DNA from: an uncultured Bacteroidia bacterium
Lineage (GTDB): Bacteria > Bacteroidota > Bacteroidia > Bacteroidales > F082
Direction of reading: 5' to 3'
Assembly: GCA_902785755.1 (NCBI GenBank)
Contig: CACZZO010000007.1
Span: 108,734-172,733, forward strand
Length of the DNA: 64,000 nt
Shown here: in pieces, positions 33,015 to 41,488 of the stretch
Position numbering within the stretch: the stretch's first letter is position 1
Layout of the letters: each line of letters opens with the position of its first letter
The notes under the pieces: model-generated
The model's database searches: none
The model's input: the letters and a program-made list of their open reading frames with translations, nothing else
Told to the model about the DNA's origin: nothing
Program-made: the position numbers and the translations under genes

Positions 33015-33321
33015 TTTACTTTTCGATTTACGAGCTATCTGTTCCAGTTCATAATGGGCAATAAAAAAGCGTGAAACTTTTTGCATCACCCATCATTGCG
33101 GAACTCGACTCCCGATGCAAGTAGGTAAGTACAAAAAGTCCACGCTCATGCGTGTGAACTTTCAAGCACTTATTCTCACTTATATTATGAAAGTGTCGAG
33201 TTTTCAATGATGAGAACAAGAGCGTAAAGCTCAGGGGTTATGTTATGTTAGGATGGTTTGTTTGTCTTTTTTTAGTTTTAATTTATTGGGTTTAGCGTTA
33301 GTTATTTGTATGTTTTATTGT
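33015..33321. other. Structured intergenic region upstream of the WG-protease gene
   Basis: No gene seen. AGCGTG and ACTTTTTG (33068-33083) with GCATC pair with GATGC (33114), CAAAAAGT (33132-33139) and CACGCT (33141-33146), forming a long interrupted stem. Further on, CACTT/AAAGTG and AGAGCG..CTC segments could pair. Possibly a leader RNA or dispersed repeat. Confidence 0.45.
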
Positions 33322-33747
33322 TCAATTATTTCCCTTTTCCATCGCAGACAGCATACTCACAAAATTAGCATATTTCAGAATAGGAATGTCTGCATGAGTA
33401 CCAAGGTCAATTAGGTCGTTGTCGCCGCTTACAATAAAGTCAACAGGAACACTCTCGGCTATTGACAGAAGATACAAGTCCTTAATGTCGCGAATAGGTG
33501 AATCCGCTTGAACGGTGATGTCCGTTACTTGGCAAACATCATACACCATCTCGAAGAAGTAATAGCGCGTCTCTTTTGAAATGAGTTTGTCGAATTTCGG
33601 ACGAGAAATAACCATGCGGATTTCGTCCAACAGTTGCTCACTAACATATACCTCAACATCTTGACGATTAAGCACATTCGCCAATGATGAAAGGCGTTTG
33701 CCTATCATGAATGAAATCCACAGATTGGTGTCGAAAAGGACTTTCAT
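33322..33747 (-). CDS. PIN-domain toxin (putative ribonuclease)
   Basis: 141 residues. The N-terminal acidic motif MKVLFDTNLWISFM includes Asp6, and the second acidic cluster VSGDNDLIDL (~residues 108-117) completes the PIN active site; IRDIKDLYLLSIAE supplies further acidic residues. PIN toxins cleave RNA. The start overlaps the stop of the upstream 63-residue gene by four bases (ATGA), the standard antitoxin-toxin order. Toxicity is inferred from family and context. Confidence 0.85.
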   Translation of the reverse strand: MKVLFDTNLWISFMIGKRLSSLANVLNRQDVEVYVSEQLLDEIRMVISRPKFDKLISKETRYYFFEMVYDVCQVTDITVQADSPIRDIKDLYLLSIAESVPVDFIVSGDNDLIDLGTHADIPILKYANFVSMLSAMEKGNN

Positions 33748-33935
33748 TTTCCGTAACGTACTGCATTAACTTCTGAGGCAATCTCCTCGTCTGTCATTAT
33801 GGGAGTCTGCGGGCAGGAATTGATGAATTGTTCAATCGATGAGCGACGTGGGCGTAGTTTCCAACCCATTCTTGAAGCTAAAATCTCCATGAAACTTTGG
33901 TCGCGGGTTGGTATTGATAAAACGAAATCTTCCAT
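33744..33935 (-). CDS. Antitoxin-like partner of the PIN toxin
   Basis: 63 residues (MEDFVLSIPTRDQSFMEILA...), small and charged, ending in MTDEEIASEVNAVRYGK. This matches the short proteins that precede PIN toxins in Bacteroidota; it probably neutralises the toxin and represses the operon. Identified mainly by position and the four-base overlap. Confidence 0.7.
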   Translation of the reverse strand: MEDFVLSIPTRDQSFMEILASRMGWKLRPRRSSIEQFINSCPQTPIMTDEEIASEVNAVRYGK

Positions 33936-33985
33936 AATTGATTACTTTTATTGAACTGCAAAGTTATAACTTTTTTTCCTAAAAA

Positions 33986-34165
33986 CTAGTTGTTGCCGTA
34001 TTGTTGTTGGTACAACTCTCGAATCTGTTGAAAAAACCGAGCTTCGGCTTCTTCATTTGTGCGGCGTGCTTCCTCCGCCACTTCCCGCATGATATACGCC
34101 AACATCTCGTCCGTCGGTTCTTCCAACGAAGTCAAGCGGTAGGCGTTGATTTCTTTCTCTGACAT
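33986..34165 (-). CDS. Small conserved acidic protein
   Basis: 59 residues, MSEKEINAYRLTSLEEPTDE then helical, Glu/Arg-rich sequence (REVAEEARRTNEEAEARFFQ) ending QQYGNN. The composition and the LTSLEEPTDEML start resemble short proteins seen repeatedly in Bacteroidales genomes, of unknown function. It stands alone, 50 bases upstream of the toxin-antitoxin pair on the same strand, and could belong to that module. Confidence 0.65.
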   Translation of the reverse strand: MSEKEINAYRLTSLEEPTDEMLAYIMREVAEEARRTNEEAEARFFQQIRELYQQQYGNN

Positions 34166-34229
34166 GGTATTGTCTCTTAATCAGAAGGCAAAAGTAGTAA
34201 TCTTTTTTGAAACATCGGCAGTGCAGAAA

Positions 34230-35108
34230 CTATTTCTTATTGAACGCCTCCAACACCTTCGCCGAATAGGTCTTTGAAACGGGCACCGAATCCAATCCCT
34301 CGCGCTCAAAATCCATGACGAAACCGTCAGCTTCGTTGTGCAATACGCTCACCTTTTTTATGTTGACGATATAAGAACGGTGGCAGCGCATCAAACTGCT
34401 GGAATCCACGCAGTTGTCGGCGATGGTCTGCATCTTGCAGCGCAGCATATAGCTCGCAATGTTGCCGCTGCGTTGGTAAAACACGTTGATGTAGTTGTCC
34501 TCCGCCTTGATGTAGTAGAGGTTGTCGAGTTTGACCGATAGTTTCAGGTTGCCGTTGTTGTCCATCAGGTTGATGATTTCGGTGTGTTGGGGCATCACCT
34601 CGTCGTCCGACTCCACCGTGTCGCTTTTGGTGAGCATAAGGCGTTGTCGCGTGTCTTTCAGCAAGATAGACAGAATGGTGACGGTATAAGGCACACCCAG
34701 TGCCACGAAAGTGATGAGCACGCATTTGGCAAAAAGATAGCCAAAACTATGGTCGGTGGACCGGATTTCGAAATAGGAAATCAGGGTGTGGCACACCGCA
34801 ATGATCATAATTTCGAGGAAAAGCCACAAGAGGTAAAGCCAAAACGGGAAATGTCGGCTCTTTTTGATGGCCCAATTCATCATCATTCTGCTGAGAACCA
34901 AAAACATAGTGCCCGCCCCGACGAAAGCTGCGGTGATGAAGAAATAATGGCTACGTCCCACCTGAAACCAAGCCGTTTCCGAAAACGGGACGTATGCGGT
35001 CAGGAACACCAAGGCGAACAGCGTCGAGATAATCACATTAAGCACCTGACCGACGGGTTCTGTCAGGCATTCAGGCGTTTGAGTTATCAGGCGTTTGGGG
35101 AATCTCAT
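34230..35108 (-). CDS. Membrane-anchored LytTR transcriptional regulator
   Basis: 292 residues. The N-terminus has four hydrophobic segments (VLNVIISTLFALVFLTAYV, YFFITAAFVGAGTMFLVL, FWLYLLWLFLEIMIIAVC, FAKCVLITFVALGVPYTVT). The C-terminal ~100 residues form a LytTR DNA-binding domain (LDNLYYIKAEDNYINVFY ... SLMRCHRSYIVNIKKV ... VPVSKTYSAKVLEAF). This 4TM-LytTR form is common in Bacteroidota and probably responds directly to a membrane signal instead of a receiver domain. A target could be the adjacent ABC exporter, 64 bases upstream on the same strand. Confidence 0.85.
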   Translation of the reverse strand: MRFPKRLITQTPECLTEPVGQVLNVIISTLFALVFLTAYVPFSETAWFQVGRSHYFFITAAFVGAGTMFLVLSRMMMNWAIKKSRHFPFWLYLLWLFLEIMIIAVCHTLISYFEIRSTDHSFGYLFAKCVLITFVALGVPYTVTILSILLKDTRQRLMLTKSDTVESDDEVMPQHTEIINLMDNNGNLKLSVKLDNLYYIKAEDNYINVFYQRSGNIASYMLRCKMQTIADNCVDSSSLMRCHRSYIVNIKKVSVLHNEADGFVMDFEREGLDSVPVSKTYSAKVLEAFNKK

Positions 35109-35172
35109 GAGGTTTATGCAATTGTCGGCAAAGATATGAAAAATTGTCTAATGAATGGATTATTGGTGAATT

Positions 35173-37008
35173 TTACCCAATCGACTGCAAATCTGACAGT
35201 TTCTTGTAAACGCCGCCGAGGGCAATCAGTTCATCGTGTTTGCCGCGCTCGATGATTTGGCCTTTTTGCAGCACCACGATTTCGTCGGCAAATTGAATGG
35301 TGGAAAGGCGGTGCGCAATGACGATGGAGGTGCGTTGGCTCATCACCTTCGACAAGGCATCTTGCACAAGTCGCTCGCTTTCAGTGTCTAACGATGATGT
35401 GGCCTCGTCCAATATTAATATAGGTGGGTTTTTCAGCACGGCACGGGCGATGCTCAGCCGCTGCCGTTGGCCGCCACTGAGGTTCATGCCACGGTCGCCG
35501 ATGCGGGTGTCGTAGCCTTGCTCCAAAGCCATAATGAACTCGTGAGCATTGGCGATTTTGGCGGCCTCAATAACCTTTTCCTTCGAGATGTTTTCCATGC
35601 CAAAGGCGATGTTATTAAAAACGGTGTCGTTGAAAAGGATGGTGTCTTGCGAAACGATGCCCATCAGGCCGCGCAAATCGCTGATTTTGTAGTCACGAAT
35701 GTCGTGCCTGTCGATGCAAACAGCGCCTTCGCCGACTTCATAGAAACGCGGCAAAAGGTCAGCCATGGTGGATTTTCCGCCGCCGCTTTCGCCGACGAGG
35801 GCGACGAATTTGCCTTTCGGAATCTTCAAGTCGATGCCTTTCAAGACCTCGTCCTTGCCGTAACTGAAATGCACATTTTTGTATTCAATGCTATCTTTGA
35901 AGTTTTTGATTTCCAGTGCGTTTTCTTTCTCTGTAATGATTTCTTCTGCATCCAAAATCTCAAAGATGCGTTCTGCGGAGGCAATGCCTTTCTGAACATT
36001 GTAGTAGCCTTGCGAGAACGATTTGGCAGGGGAGATAATCTGCGAAAACACAACGATATAGCTGATGAAGCTGCCCGCGTCGATATGGTTGCCGCCGCCG
36101 AGGATGAGCTTGCCGCCAAACCACAACACGAGAATCACCACAGCCGACGACAAAAACTCGCTCATCGGTGAACTCATGTCGCGCTTGCGGTGGATGCCGC
36201 GCAGCACCTTGGTGTAGTTGCCGTTTTGCTCCTCAAACTTGTCACTTGAATATCGCAAAGCGTTGAATGCCTTGATGATACGAAGTCCTGAAATGGTTTC
36301 TTCTACGGTGGAAATGATCCCCGCCAGTTTGGTCTGCCCTTCCTTCGATTCCTTTTTTAGCATCTTTCCGACCTTTCCGATAATCAGACCTGCCAAGGGC
36401 AAGACAATCAGCACGAAAAGAGTCAGTTTCGGGCTTAAGGTCACCATGAAGAGGAAGAAAAACAGGATGGTCAGCGGGTCTTTGATGAGCATTTCAAGAT
36501 AGTTCAAAATCGAGACCTCAACTTCCTGAACGTCAGTGGTAATACGGGCTAAAGTGTCGCCTTTCTTGCGGCTGTGGTAGAAAGACAGCGGCAGGATGAG
36601 GATTTTGTTATACACGTCGCGGCGCAGGTCGTGGATGGCCCCCACGCGCACGTTGGCCATGAAATAGCAGGCGAAGAAGCGTCCCAGATTGCGGAAGAAA
36701 AACGCCGCAAGGAGCAACAGACACATGAACACCAACGCATGGTATTTGCCTCCTTCGGTAATGAGGCTGCTCATGAACCAGTTGAGGTAGCCCATCAAGT
36801 AATCTGAGGTGAAAGAGAATTCAGGTTTGGCCACGACTTCCACCGCGCCTTCCTTGAATAACAAGGTGAGGAACGGCCCTACCAAGGCAAAGCTGAACAG
36901 CGAAAAGAAAATGGTGATCAGGTTGAAGACCAGATTCAGGACGATGCTGCCCCAATAGGGCTTGACGTAGGTTAGGACGCGGGAGAAGGGTTTAGATGAC
37001 TTTGACAT
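35173..37008 (-). CDS. ABC transporter, fused permease-ATPase (MsbA/lipid-drug exporter type)
   Basis: 611 residues. Six transmembrane helices (~residues 20-330), then the nucleotide-binding domain: Walker A GESGGGKST, signature LSGGQRQRLSIARAV, Walker B ILILDEATSSLD and H-loop IVIAHRLSTI. Half-transporter that works as a homodimer; could export lipids, peptides or drugs. Bacteroidota MsbA homologues have this length. The LytTR regulator follows immediately downstream. Confidence 0.9.
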   Translation of the reverse strand: MSKSSKPFSRVLTYVKPYWGSIVLNLVFNLITIFFSLFSFALVGPFLTLLFKEGAVEVVAKPEFSFTSDYLMGYLNWFMSSLITEGGKYHALVFMCLLLLAAFFFRNLGRFFACYFMANVRVGAIHDLRRDVYNKILILPLSFYHSRKKGDTLARITTDVQEVEVSILNYLEMLIKDPLTILFFFLFMVTLSPKLTLFVLIVLPLAGLIIGKVGKMLKKESKEGQTKLAGIISTVEETISGLRIIKAFNALRYSSDKFEEQNGNYTKVLRGIHRKRDMSSPMSEFLSSAVVILVLWFGGKLILGGGNHIDAGSFISYIVVFSQIISPAKSFSQGYYNVQKGIASAERIFEILDAEEIITEKENALEIKNFKDSIEYKNVHFSYGKDEVLKGIDLKIPKGKFVALVGESGGGKSTMADLLPRFYEVGEGAVCIDRHDIRDYKISDLRGLMGIVSQDTILFNDTVFNNIAFGMENISKEKVIEAAKIANAHEFIMALEQGYDTRIGDRGMNLSGGQRQRLSIARAVLKNPPILILDEATSSLDTESERLVQDALSKVMSQRTSIVIAHRLSTIQFADEIVVLQKGQIIERGKHDELIALGGVYKKLSDLQSIG

Positions 37009-37028
37009 TGTGCTTTTGATTGAAGATT

Positions 37029-37865
37029 TTATGCAGGCATGACCATATATTCTGTTTGATGATAGAACATTCCCATTTCTTCTTTGTGCTTTTCAATGCG
37101 ATTATTTGCCAAATCACAATATGCTGGACTTATTTCTATTCCAATATAATTCCTGTTGTTTTCCATAGCGGCTACACAAGTGGTTCCACTTCCACACATA
37201 GGGTCTAAAACTATTTCATTTTCATTGGACCATGATAGGATATGGTCTTTAGCGAGGTCGTATGGAAATGGAGCAGGATGGCTTTTTGATTCTTGGTCAA
37301 CAGCTTTTTTGCCAACTACATATTCCCAAACATTTCCTTTGATTTTCTCGTTTTTTACTGGATTGGCCAATTTTGTTCTTGTTTGTTCGCCTTTTGAATA
37401 GTTCTTGTAAGTGGTGCCCTTCAATTCCAATCCGGCATGAAGACAAGGAACTCTAAGAGCGTTGTGGGTGTTGATTGGTCCTTTGGAGAAGACAAACATG
37501 TATTCAAACTCGTTGTTGTATCGTTTTCGATAGATTTGAGGTACAGGATTGGTCTTCTTGAAAATCATTGTGTCGTGCAAGTTAAAACCTACATCTACAA
37601 ATTTTAGTGCTTGCTTGAAACTCGTACAGGTTTCACTTCCGTCAATTGTGGCATCGGAAACGACCCAAACGACAGCCCCTCCTTGTTTCGTGACCCTAAA
37701 TAATTGGCTTGCAATTTCTTCAAAAGGGAAGTTATACCCCTCGTATGTCCGCAAATTGTCGTATGGGGGTGAAGTGATTGTCAAATCAATTGAATTGTCT
37801 GGAAACAATTGCATGACATCCACACAGTTGCCGTTGATTATTTGGTTGAGGTATTGTTGGATCAT
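37029..37865 (-). CDS. Site-specific DNA methyltransferase of a HindIII-like system
   Basis: 278 residues. Motif IV TSPPYDNL is near residue 31 and the SAM-binding motif DPMCGSGTTCVAA is near the C-terminus (~239), the order of beta-class amino-methyltransferases. Its start overlaps the stop of the adjoining restriction gene (ATGA). The partner resembles HindIII, so the expected product is N6-methyladenine in AAGCTT. AAGCTT sites occur in this window (for example at 13020 and 41544), so protection is needed. AT-rich composition suggests horizontal transfer. Confidence 0.88.
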   Translation of the reverse strand: MIQQYLNQIINGNCVDVMQLFPDNSIDLTITSPPYDNLRTYEGYNFPFEEIASQLFRVTKQGGAVVWVVSDATIDGSETCTSFKQALKFVDVGFNLHDTMIFKKTNPVPQIYRKRYNNEFEYMFVFSKGPINTHNALRVPCLHAGLELKGTTYKNYSKGEQTRTKLANPVKNEKIKGNVWEYVVGKKAVDQESKSHPAPFPYDLAKDHILSWSNENEIVLDPMCGSGTTCVAAMENNRNYIGIEISPAYCDLANNRIEKHKEEMGMFYHQTEYMVMPA

Positions 37866-38737
37866 CTCTGTAAATTATTAATGAAATTCCTGATGGTTTC
37901 GATTTTTGTCTCCAACTTCAAACTGCGAATCAACTCTTGAATGGCTGCGTCCTTATCCAAATTGCGAATACGGGAGATTTCGTACATAAAATATTGGATT
38001 TCGGTATTTCCTCGGGCTACTATTCCATCTTTAATTCGAGAGAATAAACTATCAAATCTGTCAGATGGTATTTCAGTAAAGGTTTGGATATTAGCGTCTT
38101 GTTGTCTGAGAAAACTTTTATTGGCATCTTCAACAGTGACGCTTCTCCCAATTATCGCGCTTTGGTTCCATAGGGTGCAAAGATTGAAATCTTGGCTTTC
38201 TTTGGTTTTTTCGGAAAGTAGAATGTAGAGGTATTCCCATGAAAAAAGAGCGACATTGCCATCCAAAGCAGATTTGTAAATTTGACTGTTGGATTTGGGA
38301 TATTGAAAATAGGGGCAGGTTAATACGGCATAATCACAATCACCCCGCCAGTGAACCATAGATTCTACTTTGAAGTCTTTGGCATTTTTGGCAGTGCGGC
38401 TTAATCTGAATGCTTTGGCATCGCCAACCAATGAATAGCCGTGAAATTTGCTTTGTGCAATGATGTCGGCACAGTTTGAACGTTCTCGAAGCACACGAAC
38501 TTCAAGGTTTAAATCTTTCAATGCCTTGGCAAACAGAATGTCTGAGGTTTTGGTGTATAGTTTTTCCTCTGTTGAATCGTGTGCAATGTCTTCTGGTATG
38601 ATACCTATTTCCGTAATGAGAGGAAGGGTCTCTTCTGTGCTGATATTGAAAAGGATACCCTCTAATTCATCACTTGCCTCAACAAAACTTTTGTCTGTTT
38701 TGTTTTTGATTAGGTTTCTTAATTCTCCGAAATTCAT
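37862..38737 (-). CDS. HindIII-family type II restriction endonuclease
   Basis: 291 residues. The catalytic core CADIIAQSKFHGYSLVGDAK fits the D...D-x-K layout, and the following FRLSRTAKNAKDFKVESM closely resembles the HindIII segment I remember, so cleavage at AAGCTT is likely. Operon partner of the adjacent methyltransferase with a four-base overlap; endonuclease first. The pair lies between the ABC exporter and purB. Lower GC than its neighbours. Confidence 0.85.
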   Translation of the reverse strand: MNFGELRNLIKNKTDKSFVEASDELEGILFNISTEETLPLITEIGIIPEDIAHDSTEEKLYTKTSDILFAKALKDLNLEVRVLRERSNCADIIAQSKFHGYSLVGDAKAFRLSRTAKNAKDFKVESMVHWRGDCDYAVLTCPYFQYPKSNSQIYKSALDGNVALFSWEYLYILLSEKTKESQDFNLCTLWNQSAIIGRSVTVEDANKSFLRQQDANIQTFTEIPSDRFDSLFSRIKDGIVARGNTEIQYFMYEISRIRNLDKDAAIQELIRSLKLETKIETIRNFINNLQR

Positions 38738-38770
38738 ACTGGTGGCGTTTTAGGAAAATAACGAAGATTA

Positions 38771-40120
38771 CTACTCAAAATTATATCCCGTATAATTCTC
38801 CGGCGTAATGGCCATCAGCTCCATCTTGATTTCCTTGCTCACCGGCAAGCCTTTGATGAACTCGTCAATGGCCTCTTTGTCAATGTGTTTGTTGGTGCGG
38901 GTGAGGCCTTTCAGTAGTTCGTAGGCACCTTCCACTTGCTCGCGGCGGAGGATGGTCTGGATGGCTTCGGCAACCACGGCGTAGTTTTGTTGCAGGTCTT
39001 GGCGAATCTTGTCCTCGTTGAGCAGGAGTTTGTCCAAGCCCTTCATCAGCGACTTGAGCGCAATCAGTGTGTGGGCAATCGGCACACCGATGTTGCGGGT
39101 GACGGTGGAGTCGGTGAGGTCGCGCTGTAGGCGGCTGATGGGCAGTTTGGTGCTCAAGAAAGTGAGGATGGCGTTGGCCATGCCGAGATTGCCTTCGGCG
39201 TTTTCGAAGTCGATGGGGTTCACCTTGTGGGGCATCGCCGACGAGCCGACCTCGCCTGCCTTGATCTTCTGCTTGAAGTACTCCATCGAGACATAGAGCC
39301 AGATGTCGCGCGAGAGGTCAATCAATATGGTGTTGACGCGGCGCAGGGCATCGAAGTAGGCGGCCATAAAGTCGTAATGCTCGATTTGCGTGGTGGTTTG
39401 CTGTCGTTTGAGTTTCAGGCTCTTCTCCACGAATTTCTTCGCGAAAGCGGGCCAGTCGATGTCGGGGTAGGCCACCTTGTGGGCGTTCATGTTGCCAGTG
39501 GCGCCGCCGAACTTGGCGGAAAATGGCACGCTGTTGAGCATCTTCAACTGGTCGTTGAGGCGCTCCACAAAGACATAGATTTCCTTGCCCAGATGCGTCG
39601 GGCTGGCGGGCTGACCGTGGGTCTTGGCCAGCATCGGGATGTCTTTCCATTCCTCGGCCATGCCTTTCAGTTTGTCCACGAGGTCTTCCAAAGCGGGCTT
39701 CACCACCAGTTTGTGCGCCTCCATCATCGAGAGCGGCACGGCGGTGTTGTTGATGTCCTGCGAGGTGAGGCCGAAGTGCAAGAACTCCTTGAATTCAGTC
39801 AGGCCGAGTTCATCGAAGCGGCGTTTCAAGAAGTATTCCACGGCCTTCACATCGTGGTTAGTCTCTTTTTCTATCTCCTTGATTTCGAGAGCGTCTTCCG
39901 TCTGGAACTCCTCATAGATGGCGCGGAGGTCGTCGTAGTCGCCGTTGAACTTCTCGAGTTGTGGCAGGGGCAGTTCGCACAAGGCGATGTAATACTCCAC
40001 CTCGACCATCACGCGATAGCGGATGAGGGCAAATTCACTGAAAAAGTCGTCCAATTCAACGGTCTTGGAACGGTAACGCCCATCGACGGGCGATATGGCT
40101 GTTAAAGGATTGAGGTTCAT
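38771..40120 (-). CDS. purB: Adenylosuccinate lyase
   Basis: 449 residues. Cleaves adenylosuccinate and SAICAR in purine synthesis. Starts MNLNPLTAISPVDGRYRSKT, contains KTHGQPASPTHLGKE and the fumarase-superfamily signature SSAMPHKVNPIDFENAEGN. Length is normal. Upstream leader shows GTTTAATTGTTGATTG-type low-complexity sequence (40125-40162), the same linker as before fabZ and fbaA. Confidence 0.95.
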   Translation of the reverse strand: MNLNPLTAISPVDGRYRSKTVELDDFFSEFALIRYRVMVEVEYYIALCELPLPQLEKFNGDYDDLRAIYEEFQTEDALEIKEIEKETNHDVKAVEYFLKRRFDELGLTEFKEFLHFGLTSQDINNTAVPLSMMEAHKLVVKPALEDLVDKLKGMAEEWKDIPMLAKTHGQPASPTHLGKEIYVFVERLNDQLKMLNSVPFSAKFGGATGNMNAHKVAYPDIDWPAFAKKFVEKSLKLKRQQTTTQIEHYDFMAAYFDALRRVNTILIDLSRDIWLYVSMEYFKQKIKAGEVGSSAMPHKVNPIDFENAEGNLGMANAILTFLSTKLPISRLQRDLTDSTVTRNIGVPIAHTLIALKSLMKGLDKLLLNEDKIRQDLQQNYAVVAEAIQTILRREQVEGAYELLKGLTRTNKHIDKEAIDEFIKGLPVSKEIKMELMAITPENYTGYNFE

Positions 40121-40129
40121 TATTGATGT

Positions 40130-41311
40130 TTAATTGTTGATTGTTGAATCGTTTAATTGTTGTTGTCTTTGTAAATATAATTCTTTTTGCCGTTCAATCT
40201 CACGGCGCAACTCTTCCTCTGTAGGTAGATAGAGTTTGTATTTTGAGGCATAAAGTTGCTCATTTTTTGACAGAGAAGAGAATCGAACAACATCGCTATC
40301 GGTGTCCGAACAAAGGATGATTCCGATAGTTGGGTTGTCGTCAGGTTGTTTCATCAATTGGTCATACAATTGCAAGTACATATCCATTTGTCCGACATCT
40401 TGATAACTCAATTTGTTGGTTTTCAAATCGATAAGAACAAAGCATTTCAATATGTAATTATAGAATACAAGGTCGATGAAATAGTCGTTTTCTTCTGTGC
40501 GGAGGTGTTGCTGACGGGCGACAAAAGCAAAGCCTTTGCCCAATTCCATCAAAAACTGCTGCAAATTGTTGGTGATGGCTTCCTCAAGCGTGGATTCGTG
40601 TAACGAAGGGTGTTGCTGCAGTCCCAAAAACTCCGCAATAATCGGATTTTTGATATAGGCCAATCTGTCTTTTTGAAAATCAGCCGTTTTTTCCTGCATC
40701 TCTGCGGTAACCGGTTCTTTTTTTTGCGAAAGCAGAAGCCTCTCGTAGTATTGCGTACTGATGTTCCTGTCGAGGGTGCGATAGCTCCACATCTGTTTGG
40801 CGGCCTCGTTCAAATACCAAAATCGGGCCGTTTCGTTTTCAACTCTCATCAGCCTCTCGTAGTGCGTCCATGACAGTTGGGGAAACAAGGGAATTGTGCT
40901 TTCTGATTCGGCAGGCACTGCCTGCCCTTTTGATTCAGCAGGCACTGCCTGCTGAATTGAAAAAGGTAATGACTGAAAAATAGCAGGCAGTGCCTGCTGA
41001 ATTTGTAAGTTGCTGAATGTGAGATAGAACTTTCGCATATTTCTAACATTCGTTTCGGAATACCCCTTGCCAAATTCCTCGGTAAGTGCAGCTGAAACAA
41101 TCTCAATGACATGCTTGCCGTAATCGGCTTTGTCTTTACCCATTTGCTCCTGAACGACAATTCTTTGTCCAATTAGCCAGTTGCTGACAATTTGCATAAC
41201 ATTGATGGCGCGATAGGATTGGTTACGTGCGGCTTGCACGATTTGTTTTACTTCGACAATCAGTTTCGCTTCCGAATTGTCGGGGTTTTGATGTGCTCTA
41301 TCTGCGTTCAT
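40130..41311 (-). CDS. YhcG-type (DUF1016) PD-(D/E)XK nuclease-domain protein
   Basis: 393 residues from the ATG at 41311 (MNADRAHQNPDN). The N-terminal DUF1016 helical domain includes IVQAARNQSYRAINVMQIVSN. The C-terminal PD-(D/E)XK domain has NDYFIDLVFYNYILKCFVLI followed by DLKTNKLSYQDVGQMDMY. Such proteins are predicted nucleases linked to restriction or mobile elements. Three palindromic GCAGGCA(C/G)TGCCTGC repeats lie in frame at 40910-40998 and encode a Gln/Ala/Pro-rich insert (QQALPAIFQSLPFSIQQAVP...). Gene is divergent from ATPase A5. Confidence 0.85.
   Translation of the reverse strand: MNADRAHQNPDNSEAKLIVEVKQIVQAARNQSYRAINVMQIVSNWLIGQRIVVQEQMGKDKADYGKHVIEIVSAALTEEFGKGYSETNVRNMRKFYLTFSNLQIQQALPAIFQSLPFSIQQAVPAESKGQAVPAESESTIPLFPQLSWTHYERLMRVENETARFWYLNEAAKQMWSYRTLDRNISTQYYERLLLSQKKEPVTAEMQEKTADFQKDRLAYIKNPIIAEFLGLQQHPSLHESTLEEAITNNLQQFLMELGKGFAFVARQQHLRTEENDYFIDLVFYNYILKCFVLIDLKTNKLSYQDVGQMDMYLQLYDQLMKQPDDNPTIGIILCSDTDSDVVRFSSLSKNEQLYASKYKLYLPTEEELRREIERQKELYLQRQQQLNDSTINN
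40910..40998. repeat. Three palindromes inside the YhcG-type gene
   Basis: Palindromes at 40910-40926, 40933-40957 (25 bases, perfect around a central C, core GCAGGCACTGCCTGC) and 40982-40998 are spaced 26-45 bases apart. All are translated in frame as part of a linker between the DUF1016 and nuclease domains, so they behave as an in-frame inserted repeat family. Confidence 0.85.
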
Positions 41312-41403
41312 ATTTTGAATAACAAAATGTATCGCAAAAATAGGAATAATATTGTTTGGTGACAAAACGAAAACGAAGTTTGCCCAGTGTTTTTTAGGCT
41401 TTG

Positions 41404-41486
41404 TTGGAAAAACGGACAAAAAAAATCAAAATTGTGTTGGAAAAACGGACAAAAAGTAGTTATTTTGCATTGGAAAAACGGACAAA
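41404..41486 (+). repeat. 33-bp direct repeat array upstream of ATPase A5
   Basis: Three copies of TTGGAAAAACGGACAAA begin at 41404, 41437 and 41470, exactly 33 bp apart. The third ends two bases before the start codon region. The frame through the repeats is open and in phase with A5, spelling CWKNGQK-type units with an 11-residue period. The second copy's TTG lies ~20 bases before TTATTTTG, so it may be the -33 element. Confidence 0.9.
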
Positions 41487-41488
41487 TT

